Shown here: positions 11,382 to 22,987 of the stretch, one piece after another
How the letters are laid out: every line of letters starts with the position of its first letter
How positions within the stretch are numbered: position 1 is the stretch's first letter
Assembly: GCA_030549495.1 (NCBI GenBank)
Contig: JAUIRK010000885.1
Coordinates: forward strand, 372,001 to 436,000
Direction of reading: 5' to 3'
Origin: Nectonema munidae
Taxonomy: Eukaryota > Nematomorpha > Nectonematoida > Nectonematidae
DNA length: 64,000 nucleotides
Notes under the pieces: generated by a model
Seen by the model: the letters and a program-made list of their open reading frames with translations, nothing else
The model's database searches: none
What the model was told of the DNA's origin: nothing
Position numbers and translations under genes: made by a program

Positions 11382-11654
11382 CAGTGGCGGATCCAAGGGG
11401 GAGGCCTCATGGGCCTAGCCCCCCCCCCCTCTTTATAAAAAATGGCTTCGAAAATTACCCTTACATGTATAAAAAATATAATTTTTGCAATTTATTCATG
11501 GCAAAATAATGTTAAAAATATGAAAACAAGCAATTAGTGATTCTAAAAAACATAATACAACTGTCGTATTCTCTGAAGACTTTTAGCAAAATTGCAAAAA
11601 AATTAAATAGATTTCAGCCCCCCCCCCTATAAGAAATTTCTGGATCCGCCACTG
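11382..11654. mobile_element. 273-bp hAT MITE with exact 8-bp target duplication
   Basis: Termini are CAGTGGCGGATCCA and TGGATCCGCCACTG, exact inverted repeats. Identical 8-bp flanks CTCACAAC lie at 11374-11381 and 11655-11662. Just inside both ends are C-runs next to GGCCTCATGGGCC. The interior is AT-rich and non-coding. Confidence 0.85.
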
Positions 11655-11814
11655 CTCACAACTACTTTATTACTTGGCTATTGAAACAAAACAATCACAT
11701 ATGAATTATTTGAGTTATTTTATATGAACGCTTGCTAAGCTTTCATAGTCATTTCATTTCTTTGCTGCTATAAAAATTCATATTTCTACTGTTTTCATAG
11801 TTATGTATTATCAT

Positions 11815-13398
11815 AGCTTCTCAAAACATGCTTATACCTGATGATGATTTGAAAAATTGGTCACTGGTAAAGACTCCACCAAAAGCTTTTTTTTGGAAAA
11901 AATATAAGAAATCATATTGTTAACAAACCTAATGTGTAGAAAATCCCAGAAAGCCTATTTAATGATAAAAAACTCTTTTCAACTATTGTTTTGGAGAAAT
12001 TATAGATCAAATTTTGTTTTGGACAAATGAAAACGTTAAAAATAAAAGTAAAATGACTAATGATAAGTTCTCAAAAGAAGACATTTACCAGTATCTTGGA
12101 TTCCATTTGTTGATCAATACGGACAAAGGTAAACATGTTAGAATTCAGAGTTTTAATAGAAGTTTAGAAACATATATAAAAGACCAATTTGGTGTATCAA
12201 TAAACCCTATATCATATAATAAACTTCTTGAAATTGGACGATATTAGTGCCTGGCAAAATTGAGTCCACCGAAGTTTTAGATATGAAAGGCAATAAAAAG
12301 ATTAAAAAAATGAAAAACGATGTGACATGTGAATACTTCATGACCAAAGATATCAACAAGTTATGTTAAAAATTGATTTCATCAAGTTTATTTATAAAAT
12401 ATAAGTACCCTCATCCTAACTCCAGTATTTGTCTAGATGAAATTTTGAGATCCTTTTCGTCAAGAGACCCTCTCAAAACTTTCATAAAAGGTAAAAAAGA
12501 GAAGTACGGCAAAAAAATTTTGTTGTTGCAGATGATGAACACTCTGTAGTATATGATATATTTTTACAAGCATCAAAGCAATTCAACACTTATCCAGGTA
12601 TTTATGAGTTGGTACAACAAATTAGGAAAAAGTTTTTGCATTCAGGATTGAATCTGACTGCGGATAGTTATTTTTTCAACAAAGTCGTTGTTGAATTTCT
12701 GTTAGACAATGGAATTTCTTGCGACGGAAGGAGACCCACGACTTTCATTATTCATCCAGGCTTAATAAGAAAATTCTTCTGCAAGCAAATAGCTTCGAAA
12801 TTTTGTACAATAACCCATGATAAAAAAGGTAAATTCCCAATTATTTTTGTGAGTGCCGGTCATGATCATTTCAGTAGAAATTTAAAAAAAGATGGAATTG
12901 CAGAGCAAGTAAAATATTACAACAGTTCAATGGGGCCTGTAGATCGAGTAGATCAAAATATTAGTATATACTCCACTTCCCAGTACTATAGAGATGGAAG
13001 GTGGGAAAAAGGATTTATTACGAACATATTCGATATTGTGGTGCAAAACTGTTGGGTACTCTTCAAATTAATGATGAAAATAAAAGATTTTATTCATCTT
13101 AAACATCAAAAGATCCAAAGACTTAGACACAAGTTTTGTACGAAATCTTGGTATGGGCATAATTGTTGTTTCTATTTCGTCTTACACCCCTTCTAGAGTT
13201 TGAATGTATGATCAAAGGAACAAGAAAAGAAAGCTACTTGAAAAAAAGACCACTGAAACTCGAAAGAGTAAAGCATGTTATTCCAAAGACCATGAAACAC
13301 AAAATAATATTAAAAGTGTATGCTCGTTATGTGATAATAGTTGCTGTAAAAAGCATTTTGTCTTTTTTTGTAAAGAGTGTATCGATAATAAAGTTTAA
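11815..13398 (+). mobile_element. piggyBac transposase relic
   Basis: Pieces of a piggyBac transposase lie in order. LIPDDDLKNWSLVKTPPKAF is near 11835. KFSKEDIYQYLGFHLLIN (12014-12247) is the start of DDE_Tnp_1_7. CLDEILRSFSSRDPLKTFI (about 12430) holds the first catalytic Asp. A 195-codon frame (12609-13196) ends with YNSSMGPVDRVDQNISIY, the last catalytic Asp region. A Cys-rich tail with CSLCDNSCCKKH and FCKEC (13204-13398) is the usual C-terminal zinc module. The frame is broken at least three times, including a stop after DINKLC near 12367, so it is inactive. It belongs to a different subfamily from the copy at 27.7-29.5 kb. Confidence 0.85.
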
Positions 13399-13400
13399 TT

Positions 13401-15880
13401 GACTTGTGTTTTTTTCTTACACCATACAGATACATACATATGTAACACGTACACAATGAGAAAACACTTATGAATACACTCAAGAAGAATCGAAAACAAA
13501 CTTCACACAGTTCTGATTCATGATTGAAATACATGCTTATGTCACATTATGATATTTACTTCTTTTTCTCTCTCTCTATCTCAAACTACACATTCATGTC
13601 GAAACGATATGATTGTGTCTTGTAGGTTTGTATAAACTCTGTCCGTCCTTGAGGTATCAAAGTTTAAATATTTTTGAGTTTAAAGTTTAGTTTTTTGAAT
13701 CAAAATTCAATTGCTTGAATTTGAAAGCATGGCGTGTAGTGACTGATAAGAATAGCAAAATCACCTTCATGTTTAGATGAATCTTTTGATGGGTATTTTT
13801 TATCGAGTGTACCTATTCAAATTTGGAAATTTGCCACTTTTCAACTTTCTAATTTAGTTTCAAGACAAGGGAACGAGCATATCAACTTTGTATGAGTGAT
13901 TAAATGACCTGTTTTTTTAATTTTCGTAGAAATGACAATGGCTATTCTGAGGGAGGACGGGGCCAAGGCTTAACTTTTCCAATTTAAGACCAAATGCTTG
14001 TTTAGTTCCCATTTATTAACCTCCCTCGTAAAAGCCACCTCTTTACTTAGCTTATTAAACAGTGATTTATTTATTTAGGCGCATAATCTTTGTATAAATT
14101 TAAATGAAATTTGATGCGAGTAAATAGTATGATAGATTTGTTTTTTAATATAAAAATTTGAGTTTTTTACTTTAAGAATCTTCATTTTACATGAAAGTGT
14201 CTCAAGGGCGCATTTTTGAAGGGGATTTATGTAGATAAGCAGGATCAGCTGAGCCAAACGATTTGTCATTCCTAGAACGCTTTGTTTAAATTTTAAACTG
14301 CATATTATTTTTATCGAAATCATTCCAATAATTTCCCCATCAAGAGAATATTTACAAGCAGAATGATGCTCTTTTTGTTAAGAGGTTAAGTGTTTTTAGC
14401 TTCTTTATTCATCTTAGGACATGAACTGGACTAGTTGTATAAGATCATACCGAACGAACTAACATTTATTATGACTAGTCTGAACGAAATGATTGTAAAA
14501 GAGCACGGAATCGAACTGAACCACTAGGGCCAGTTTTAACCGCTTCTGAACAGGTCTACTATTGGCACAGTTGATGCGTGGGTTTTTTCAAGTATCGAAT
14601 CGTATCGGGAAAATTTGCTACCCTTTGCGATTTTTAATTTCATTTCTTGAAATGGATATTCGCTCTGAAAGTTGGTCTAAATTCTTCTTTCCAAATTTTT
14701 TTTTTAAAATTTTTTTTGAAGAATCGGAATTTTGATTTTTTGGGGGGTTTTTTTAAAAAAATGGGATATTTTTAAAAAAAAAAATTTTCATAATGTTATC
14801 ACGGTTATAGTTAGTTTAATACATGCACGAACTTCAGTTTGCACATGTCCATAGTAAAAGCAAAAGCTTCACACTGTTTAGAAATAAAATTTATCAATAC
14901 TTTACATTTTTGTTTCGAAGAATCAAGTATTTATGCGTTTATTAGAATAATACTTGAGCTATATTTTACAAAAAACAGTTCAGTCTACTGTGTGAATGGA
15001 TAAACTATGAAAATCTTTTATTTCACATTCAATTTTAAAACCTCTGTAAGTGAAGCTTGTGTCCCTGATAAACGTACACACTGTTAAATAAATACAGAAT
15101 GCGCTAACTAAGTCGTACATGATTTGATATTCCACCTTTAATTAATAACGCTAATTCGTTCTTGTAAAGGGACCAGTTCAAAAAGTTTGTGCTAATTTAT
15201 TCTCTCGTATGAACTTTCGAAAACGAATCCAGTCCACCTATTTCGACTCTTGGGCAGTAACACACATGCACTAGCGCGTATCCGTGCACTTAAGCACCGT
15301 TTAACTCATCAACCTATTTTTACAACATTCTTCTAATTCAGTGCTTCTACAAGTGGATGCGAGGCAGTAAGAATTTACGGATAACCAATTAAAAATGTTC
15401 GTGATTGAAACGCAAACGTCATTGAACGTGTGAGTGTTTTTTCGCTAACTTTTCCATCTATTTGTAGCTTGCTCTTTCATGCAACATGCATTGCTATTTT
15501 ACTATTTATATTGCTTCCTAGAAATACTTTTGGTGTAAAATGACGTTGAAAGTGTGTTGGTTAATAGTTAAATTTTTAATTAATTCCTAATCGATAGCTA
15601 TTTATGAGTATTTATAGCATTTTCTTAATATTTTTTTGAATATTGATTATTTACAATTTAACCTTTTTCGCACCGACTCAAAAATTTGTTTTTATTTAAA
15701 TAGCGACTCTAATTATATTTTTTGTTTCATTATTTAAAAATTTGTGTATCCCCCCTTGATAAAATTAATTATGGTTTCAAAAAGTACAATTCTTATCCAG
15801 CCCCTGTTTTTTTATTCAATAAAAGCTGACTACGCCTCTGTTATTATGATACTTTATATATATATATGTAGTTGAAGTAA
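13401..15880. other. Unannotated intergenic stretch
   Basis: No coding frame with recognisable motifs. A less AT-rich patch at 15170-15440 lies about 1 kb before CSN1. It contains two good splice-donor matches (GGCA/GTAAGA at about 15367 and AACGT/GTGAGT at about 15431), so it could hold a non-coding first exon and promoter of CSN1. A fragment ending CTGACTACGCCTCTG near 15842 resembles the end of a miniature element. Confidence 0.4.
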
Positions 15881-15939
15881 TTTTGAAATCTCTTTATATA
15901 ATAATTGCCGACCCATATTTTATACTTGCAGAGCCACGT

Positions 15940-16074
15940 TTTGGCACTTACGGTTTAATTAGATTAAGGATCATCCAAAGTTATACTATAGTTTGTGCCA
16001 CAGCGTTTAATACTGACTCATCTTTTAGCCGTTTGAGGACCATTGTCCTAAAAAATGAAAATTTGCTCCTTTAA
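15940..16074 (+). mobile_element. Possible hAT C-terminal dimerisation fragment
   Basis: The frame reads TDSSFSRLRTIVLKNENLLL after a hydrophobic strand. The pattern (small residues, S-F-S-x-L-x-x-I-K-x-x-L) is that of the C-terminal dimerisation region of hAT transposases. It is short and degenerate, so it may be chance. Confidence 0.3.
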
Positions 16075-16382
16075 ATATATAAAATTGCATTGGAAAAGAA
16101 AGCAGTCGATTTGTCTGAAATAAACTTTTTGTACACAAGAAGTGTTGCTTGCGTTCATTATCCTTATTTGAATTGATGGATGTTTTTCAGTATGATGCTT
16201 TTTTTGAATGGTAGCGCATTCATGAAATCATTTATGAGTATGGATAGATAAAATTATTTTTTTCACGGAAATTACTTTGCCAAAAGACAGAAATCACAAT
16301 TTTAATTATTATTTGTTCATTTGTGTAACCAGCTTTTCATTACCATTGAAATAGAATTTTTCTAATTTGTTGCAAATTAAAT

Positions 16383-16398
16383 TTTATATATTTTTCAG
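16383..16398 (+). promoter_or_regulatory. Splice acceptor upstream of CSN1 start
   Basis: TTTTATATATTTTTCAG is a pyrimidine-rich 3' splice site ending at 16398, 56 nt before the CSN1 ATG. Between them lies only short 5' UTR. It can serve a 5' UTR intron (possible donors near 15367 and 15431) or a trans-spliced leader. Confidence 0.6.
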
Positions 16399-16454
16399 TT
16401 TTAGTTTTTAAAAAGGTGATTAAAAGTTGCTTCTATTAAAAACAATTCTGAAAG

Positions 16455-17909
16455 ATGTTCATTGACGATGCTATCCAAGTTGATGAGATTCAAGAAAACG
16501 AGTCTGAAAGTTTATCAGTTTGGAAATGTGTTTCAACAAATCTCTTCATACCAGTTCTAAATTATGAAATTTCTGATATGTCACTTGATATCGATTCCTA
16601 TGCTGCAAGCTTCAAAGGACTTGGAAAAGTTCAGCGACTTTTATTTGTAGCAAATCACTGTCCCACTCAAAGAGTGGAAGCATTAATCATAGCATTAAGT
16701 GTGATAAAAAACGAAAGTTGTGATGTCAAGTTATTCCAGAGTTTAGTGAAGAAAATTGAAGATACAGACCATGAAAAATCTTTGCTTCCATTTTCTAAAC
16801 AGGAGATAGGAGAATGGATAGACTCTACCTCAAAAATGGCATCGAGCACGACTGACAAACTCCAAGCTGACATTCAGTATTATAAGTGCAACGCCGTCAA
16901 GGAAAGCATTCGCAGAGCCTTTTCAGATTTGGCTGAGCACTGCTTGCGCTGTGGACACCTGAGTGAGGCGTTGAGCAACTACTGCAAGGCGAGACACTAC
17001 GCCACGAATGCCAAGAACGTGGTTGCGGACACTGCGAATGCCGTCAGGATTTCCGCATACCTTGGCAACTGGTCCTTGGTTAAGTCGTATGCGCATGAGG
17101 CTCAGTCGCTGATAAACTCCGTCTCCAATAAAGCAGAGTCCAAGAACAAAAGCCGATCAAGTGAGATCGACACTCAACTCAACTCGTGCCTGGGGCTGGC
17201 GATGCTCGCTAGCCAAAATTACGCATCTGCATCCAAGTCCTTTATCAGCTGCAATTTCGAGCATTGCTTCTCCTCTCCGCTCACCATCACCGACTCCTCG
17301 ACACACAGCCCAAGAAGTTGCCTGCCAACAGCGCTACCTTGTAGCTGGTCGGGCGAGTTTGTTTCCGCGAATAACATAGCGTGGTACGCTTCTCTAACAG
17401 CACTCTCGTCTTTCGAAAGAGATGAACTCAAGAAGCTCATTCTTAATAATAATTCTTTCAAACAATTCTTAGAGCTAGAGCCGCAAGTGAAAGAATTGAT
17501 AAGTTACTTCTACAATTCTAGATATGACCTGTGCTTCAAAGTTTTAAACAGTTGTAAAAATAATTTGTTGTTGGACATTTTCCTAGCTCCGCACGTCATA
17601 ACTCTATTCAACTTGATTCACAAACGAGCCATCGTTAACTATTTTAATCCTTTTTCTTCTTTATCTTTGCACAAAATGGCCAAAGCATTTGACTCATCTA
17701 TCGAAGATATAGAAGAAGAATTGGTCGATTTAATTCTTGAAAACAAACTCAACGCTGTAATAGACTCTGATGCAAAAGTTGTGTACTCCAGAAGAAAGAC
17801 AAATGAGCATCTCTGCTTACAAAGCTTACTTCAAAATTTTGAAGTCTTCAAAATGAACGTTATGCTCTTTTTAAACAGGAGTGCAATCATCAAAGCTGAC
17901 ATCTCTTGA
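16455..17909 (+). CDS. CSN1: COP9 signalosome complex subunit 1 (CSN1)
   Basis: The 484-residue protein is close to the ~490-residue length of human GPS1/CSN1. Matching blocks include SYAASFKGLGKVQRLLFVA near residue 50, the helical repeats around residues 135-225 (AFSDLAEHCLRCGHLSEAL, YCKARHYATNAKNVV), NNSFKQFLELEPQVKELI at about 330 and LLLDIFLAPHVITLFN at about 374. The PCI winged helix covers about 400-450 (SSLSLHKMAKAFDSSIEDIE). CSN1 is a scaffold subunit of the nuclear/cytosolic COP9 signalosome, which removes Nedd8 from cullin-RING ubiquitin ligases. The coding region has no intron. A Ser/Pro-rich insertion (SSTHSPRSCLPTALPCSW, about residues 281-298) sits just before the PCI-proximal helices. 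The ATG is the first in frame after a splice acceptor, and AATAAA follows 78 nt after the stop. Coding GC is well above the flanks. Confidence 0.93.
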   Translation: MFIDDAIQVDEIQENESESLSVWKCVSTNLFIPVLNYEISDMSLDIDSYAASFKGLGKVQRLLFVANHCPTQRVEALIIALSVIKNESCDVKLFQSLVKKIEDTDHEKSLLPFSKQEIGEWIDSTSKMASSTTDKLQADIQYYKCNAVKESIRRAFSDLAEHCLRCGHLSEALSNYCKARHYATNAKNVVADTANAVRISAYLGNWSLVKSYAHEAQSLINSVSNKAESKNKSRSSEIDTQLNSCLGLAMLASQNYASASKSFISCNFEHCFSSPLTITDSSTHSPRSCLPTALPCSWSGEFVSANNIAWYASLTALSSFERDELKKLILNNNSFKQFLELEPQVKELISYFYNSRYDLCFKVLNSCKNNLLLDIFLAPHVITLFNLIHKRAIVNYFNPFSSLSLHKMAKAFDSSIEDIEEELVDLILENKLNAVIDSDAKVVYSRRKTNEHLCLQSLLQNFEVFKMNVMLFLNRSAIIKADIS

Positions 17910-17986
17910 ACCAAATAGTGAATTGAAACTTACCTATATGTCTAATCTACTTTCCATAACACTATTAACACGAAAGTACAAATTTG

Positions 17987-17992
17987 AATAAA
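17987..17992 (+). terminator. CSN1 poly(A) signal
   Basis: AATAAA lies 78 nt after the CSN1 stop codon and is followed by T-rich sequence. Confidence 0.7.
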
Positions 17993-18445
17993 CTGTTTTC
18001 ATTTTTCAATGTTGATTTATATAATATAAATTTCGAGGTTTACCATATTAATTTTTTTAAGGCTGGTTAAATAAATAAATTACAAGCTAAATTAAGAATC
18101 CATTTTGGTAAGGAAAATATATAAAATAAAACCTGCTTCTATTCCATGGACTAAAAAATGAGAACTAAAGCAATTCCTCATTAAATTTTATAAACTAAGA
18201 TAAATGTGCTTCCAAATAAAATGTGAACGCAGTAAAGTGGCGTAGTGTGATCTTTTTTTTGAGTGTGAACTATATATTATTGAATCATAAGGTACAATTT
18301 AATTATTAAAAGATTAAGTTATTAACATTCAAGAGAAGTCATAATGGAAGAAAACAACAATTATTGCTGCAATTTTGACTAATATAGCAAATTTATGAAA
18401 TAGGTTTTCAAAGCAATAAAAACATATTGTTATGCATATTAATAA
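17993..18445. other. Unannotated stretch downstream of CSN1
   Basis: AT-rich sequence with no recognised gene or repeat. Confidence 0.4.
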
Positions 18446-18480
18446 ATCCCATTTATGCCTACTGCACCCTTTATGAGAAC
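18446..18480 (+). mobile_element. Solo piggyBac 3' end
   Basis: CCCATTTATGCCTACTGCACCC matches, with few changes, CCCATTTGTACCTACTGCACCC at about 30819-30840, which follows the piggyBac fragment at 30.1-30.8 kb. I infer an isolated end of the same element family. Confidence 0.5.
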
Positions 18481-18589
18481 ATAAAATAAACCTCGTAAAA
18501 CCGGATATATATTTTTAAAATGTATACATAGATTTTATTTTAATTTTTTTGAACCAAAATTTCCTAGAAAAAAAATGGTAAATGTTTTT

Positions 18590-18974
18590 CTAATTACTGA
18601 CCCACACTTTCAATTTCATTTTTTCGTCTAACAAAAGGTTAAATTCATCTTTTTGAACGAAGTGTTTAAGGTAAACACCCAATATATATTTAAGTTTCGA
18701 ATATTTCTTTCATTTTTTGATTGTGTATGAGTTAGTATAGTTAGAATATTGTTAGTTTTAACGTTAGTGTTAGCATAGCTAGAATATTGTTAGTGTTAGT
18801 TTAAGTTGTAATTTATTAGAGTTAGTTTTAGTATAGTTAGAATATTGTTATTTTTAGAGTTAGTATAGTTTGAATATTGTTAGTTTTAGAGTTAGAGCTA
18901 CCATAGTTAGAATATTGTTAGTTTTAAAGTGGAAAAATGCTTTCCAAAATGGAAGTTTGTGGGTCAGTAATTAG
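18590..18974. mobile_element. MITE carrying an internal minisatellite
   Basis: CTAATTACTGACCCACA at the left and its inverse TGTGGGTCAGTAATTAG at the right (with further pairing inside: ACTTTCAATTTC / GGAAGTTTG) define the ends. Between 18725 and 18925 is an irregular tandem repeat of TAGAATATTGTTAGTTTTA / GAGTTAGTATAGT, about five copies. No coding potential. Confidence 0.65.
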
Positions 18975-19259
18975 TTAGACCCTATTTTTTAATTTTTTTT
19001 GAATATTTTACAAGTCTATAAGTGTTATATATGGACTAAAATTATTTTTGTTATTGTATATCTTCTGAACATATTAGATGATTATATAATTTTCTAATGT
19101 CAGGCAAGACCTCCGGGGAGACAACTTGCCAGACTTTATTATATAAGATAGGGTAGTTTTCGAAGCACTTTCCAGCGTTGGCTGATATGCTTGCAGTAGA
19201 GCTTAAAATTAGAAGAGCTTTTAGCTTGTTGTGTGAATTGATTCAAGTATTTTGATGTG

Positions 19260-19496
19260 TCAAGTTAAAATAATTTGAAGTTTTGGTGATGTAAATGAAT
19301 CAGATATTCTAGATGGTGTAATGCCTAGCGTAGATTCTGATTCAGTTATGAAATTGGAGATGATAGGTTGAAGGAAGGAACAAGAAAAGAGTAAGTGGTG
19401 AGTTGTTTCATGGGACGTGCAACCAAAGCGGCAAAGAAGATCAGTTGTGAGTGAAAGGCGGTGAAGGTAGGCTTTGCATGGGCAGTGTCCAGTCAT
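19260..19496 (-). pseudogene. LINE C-terminal Cys/His region
   Basis: MTGHCPCKAYLHRLSL then CRFGCTSHETTHHLLFSC. The CxxxC...HxxxHHLLxxC layout is the common zinc-knuckle-like tail of I/R1-type LINE ORF2 proteins. It overlaps the end of the RNase H frame, showing a frame shift between them in this copy. Confidence 0.75.
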
Positions 19497-19998
19497 CTAT
19501 CTTGTGAGTGGGCGTGAAAATGTAATTTTGTGGTAGAGATATGTTTGGGAGAGGTAGAAAACTGGATTGTAATCTTTTGATATATGTTGTATAAGTTGAG
19601 TAGAGTAAGTTTGTTGAAGATGTAGCGGAGTATGTTACACTAGGATTTCTAGCTAGGTTGTCTGCAAAATCATTTTCGGTTATGTTGTTGTCTGCTGGAC
19701 ACCAATAAAGCTTGATCTGGAAATTTTTTGAAAGAGCGCTTAATTTTGATGCAATGTAGAAGGTTGAGAGTGGGGCTCGCCGAGTTAACTTTAAATCTTT
19801 AATTAAATGTTGGCAGTCTGAAAAGATAGATATTTCTTCGAAAAGGTATGGTAGATAGTAAATATTATTGAAGATGAAGTCTAAAGCGAGTTTTATGCCG
19901 TCGAGCTCACATTGGTAGATAGTAAGGTATGGGCTTAGGTAAGTTGACAGTGATATAAAAGGAGTTTCTGAAGAGCATGATAAAAAGCTGCAGCGCAA
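19441..19998 (-). pseudogene. LINE RNase H domain
   Basis: A 185-codon open frame carries YQCELDGIKLALDFIF (catalytic Glu region), EEISIFSDCQHLI (Asp of the second strand) and LYWCPADNNITENDFADNLA, whose last D matches the final Asp of RNase H in non-LTR elements. It is part of the LINE described above and lies immediately 5' of its Cys/His tail. Confidence 0.8.
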
Positions 19999-20461
19999 GA
20001 GGTTGTTTTTGGTGTTTTTGAACCGTCACTGAAAACGCTAAGTGTAGTTAGTGTAGAGAGTTGATGAAGTGTTTTGATTAAATTTTTGGTTTGTGAAAGA
20101 GGTTGGCAAATGTTGATGCTGTAAGGGAGACTAGTTGAGGGATCGAAGAAGCTGATTGGATTAACGATGGGTTTCTGAGTGAATACCAGGAGATAAATAG
20201 GTTAATAGGCTTTCATAGAAAACAAAGTGAGATAGGTGAACGTTAGATTGAAGAGTTATGTTGAGAGACATGTTTGATGAAGGAGATTTGTAAGTTTTCA
20301 TGTATTTCTTCAGTATAGATAGTTTCAACCGAAGGTGAAGGGGTATGCATTGTGTTAGGATTTCTAGAGCGGCTGTTGGTGTTGTGTGGAAGGCTTTTGT
20401 TATGGTGAGAAGGCAGATTCGATGAAACTAAAGGCGAGATGGATGAAGGATACTTTAGAGC

Positions 20462-22987
20462 AGGGTTGTCCAACCTATTTTCCAATTGGGCCAAATTGAA
20501 AGTTCCACACATTCTATCGGGCCAAATGAAAATTTTTTGAAAAAATAAATAAAAGTGAGATGCTCATGAGAAAAACGTATATTTATTAGTGAACAATTAA
20601 ACTAAAATATATTTATTTAATGTGATTTTTGAAATTGCTTGTTTTTAATAATCTCTTCAAGATCCAATTCAATTTTAGTGTTTTGAACACGCAAAATATT
20701 TTTCAAATGCAGATCTGATAGTCTATTCCTTTCGCTGCATTGGATATTTTTCATCGAAGAAAATATTTGCTCACAGCAATATGTGCTAGCCCACATAGAA
20801 AAGAATTTCATCGCATTATCACAAATTTTGGGAAATTCATGTAAAGTTACAATCTTTTTATAAAAGCATGATAATTCTTCTTCTCTATGGATTTACTTTA
20901 AATTTCGCCTTGACTGAATTTCTATCAGTTCTAACTGAAAAGAACTGTCAGCCTTTTGATATTCAACGTTGAAAGGATCGATGAAAATGTTCAAGTTTTG
21001 ATTGTCATTCTTAAAATCTTTAAATCTAGCGTCAAATTCTTCTAACAAATTTCCTAGTAGTTGAACATATATTTTATCAACATCTGTTTTAAAATTAACT
21101 CTTTTCGAAAGTTATTCAAAGTGTACAAAATTGTTTTCTTTGATTTGGCATATAAAAAGCCTGATTTTATTTTTGAAGCTTGTGACTCCTTCCAACATGT
21201 TTGAAATTAATTGATTTTTTCCTTGTAGTTGAATATTAAGATTTGCTAGCAAACCAGTTATATCAGTAAAGAAAGCCAAATGATTCAGCCATTTTTCGTC
21301 TTCCAAAAACTCAAAGTTTCGATTTTTTGACTTGAGAAAGAATTTAATTTCTGGTATAAGAGCGGAAAATCTTTTCAAAGTTGAAGCTCTGCTCAGCCAT
21401 CTTACCTTCGTGAAATAAATAACATCTTCAAACTCACTTCCTACTTTATTTAAATAATTTTTAAATTCCCCGTGATTCAAACCTCGAGATCTAATAAAAT
21501 TTACAGTTTTTACCAAGTCTGTCATGATGTGTTCCATTTTAACTTTTGAGAGCAAAGTTGCTGCTGATGAATGATACAATGATAACTCATGATACTTTCA
21601 TTTATATTTTTTTTAAAGTTAGCAACAAAGCCATTTTTGACTCCTATCATAGATGGAGCACCATCAGTTGTCAACGAAACAATCTTGCTTGCATCAATAT
21701 TGAACTTCTTCAAGCAGTTTTTGACTTCATTATATATCTTCTCCCGCTGTTGTACCTTTCATGGAACACAAATCCAACACTTATTACAAAATTTTCATCA
21801 ATACCTTTGATGAAAATTGCTAATTGAGCAGTATCACTTTGATCAAGGCTTTCATCTAAAGCTAAACTGTAATAACGACATTTAGACAAACTTTTTTTAG
21901 ACTATTTTCAGTAAAATTTGCCATATCATCTATTCTACGAGAAATTGTTTGATGAGACAGACTTGTTTCGTTGATCAAGTACTGTTTTTGTGGACAATAC
22001 TCTTTAAACGCAATCATAAGACAGTCTTTGATTAGTTCTCCATCAGTCATCGGTTTACCTTTTTTAACAATTTTTTGTGCAATCAAATAGCTCACCTTCA
22101 ACCCACCATCCATATTTATAACTGTTCTAAGCAAAGAATTCTGTTGACTAGCCGTTTCTCTTTTGTACTTTTCTAGTTTACTTTTTCTCGTTTCTTCCTC
22201 CATTTGAATGAATTCTTTTTTGTGTATAGTGTCGTAGTGACGTTTAACATTGTATTCTTTACAAGTTGAAATTTTTTCTTTACAAATGAAGCAAAAAATT
22301 TTACCACCAACCTCATGAACAAAATATTTTTGTGACCAATCTTCATTAAATTTGCGATTTTCCGAAGATATTTTTCTTTTTTTATTTTCCATTATATTTT
22401 TGTGGGGCTTCAACTTTTTATAAGAAATTGTTTATCAAAATGCTGAACGAATTAAAATTTACTCCATATTTAATTAGATTGAAAAAAACATTTCAAAAAA
22501 GAGAAGAAAAAAATTAAAGTGTCAAAAAAAATCATTATATATAATCAAAACAAGTATTCAAAAAAATTTTGGTCAGAAAGTATAAGTTTTGCACTGCTTA
22601 TCAGAAATATTTTTTTACAGAAATTTGAAGAGCTTGAAAAGCTTTTACGTAAAATATTATAATTTTTTAAATTTTAAGTTTTTTCTAAGTTAGTAGTTGA
22701 AAACATATAGAATTTAGAATTTAATTTTAAGATAATGTGAAAACTGGTTAGATAATCATCAAAAAAGAAACTATTATAATATAAAGTATTTGTGTTTTAA
22801 AATATCAAAATAAAAAACTTTAACAATATCAAAGTAAAAACAAAATTACATTGTTAAATACATTTATTTTAAGACTGAAACTGATTTATATACGAATTTC
22901 AAAACTATATAAAAATTTTTGATCGGGCCACGGTCAAAATTCGTTCGGTCCGCAGTGCTGCCCGCGGGCCATGGGTTGGACTACACT
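20462..22987 (-). mobile_element. hAT transposon, complete ends, 2526 bp
   Basis: Ends AGGGTTGTCCAACC and GGTTGGACTACACT are imperfect inverted repeats. Exact 8-bp target duplications TTTAGAGC lie at 20454-20461 and 22988-22995. The interior carries a transposase on the minus strand (22413 to 20617). The subterminal regions repeat GGGCCAAAT / GGGCCACGG-type motifs. It is inserted in the LINE. Confidence 0.92.
20617..22413 (-). pseudogene. hAT transposase, GTF2IRD2/ZBED-like, broken
   Basis: The N-terminal 183-codon frame (22413-21862) has a BED-type zinc finger (FCFICKEKISTCKEYNVKRH) and SLSHQTISRRIDDMA. The next frames hold SLTTDGAPSMIGVKNGFVA with the catalytic Asp and SYHCIIHQQQLCS (21713-21522), then FTKVRWLSRASTLKRFSALI (21579-21112). 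The C-terminal dimerisation region is YCCEQIFSSMKNIQCSERN (20811-20617). These are the landmarks of hAT transposases related to host GTF2IRD2 and ZBED5. At least three frame breaks between the pieces make it inactive, but all domains remain. Confidence 0.85.

Noticed and set aside
15408-15431. A coding first exon of CSN1 (MFVIETQTSLNV before GTGAGT)
   Set aside because: Splicing to the acceptor at 16398 would lead to a stop before the CSN1 frame; at best it is an upstream ORF in the leader.
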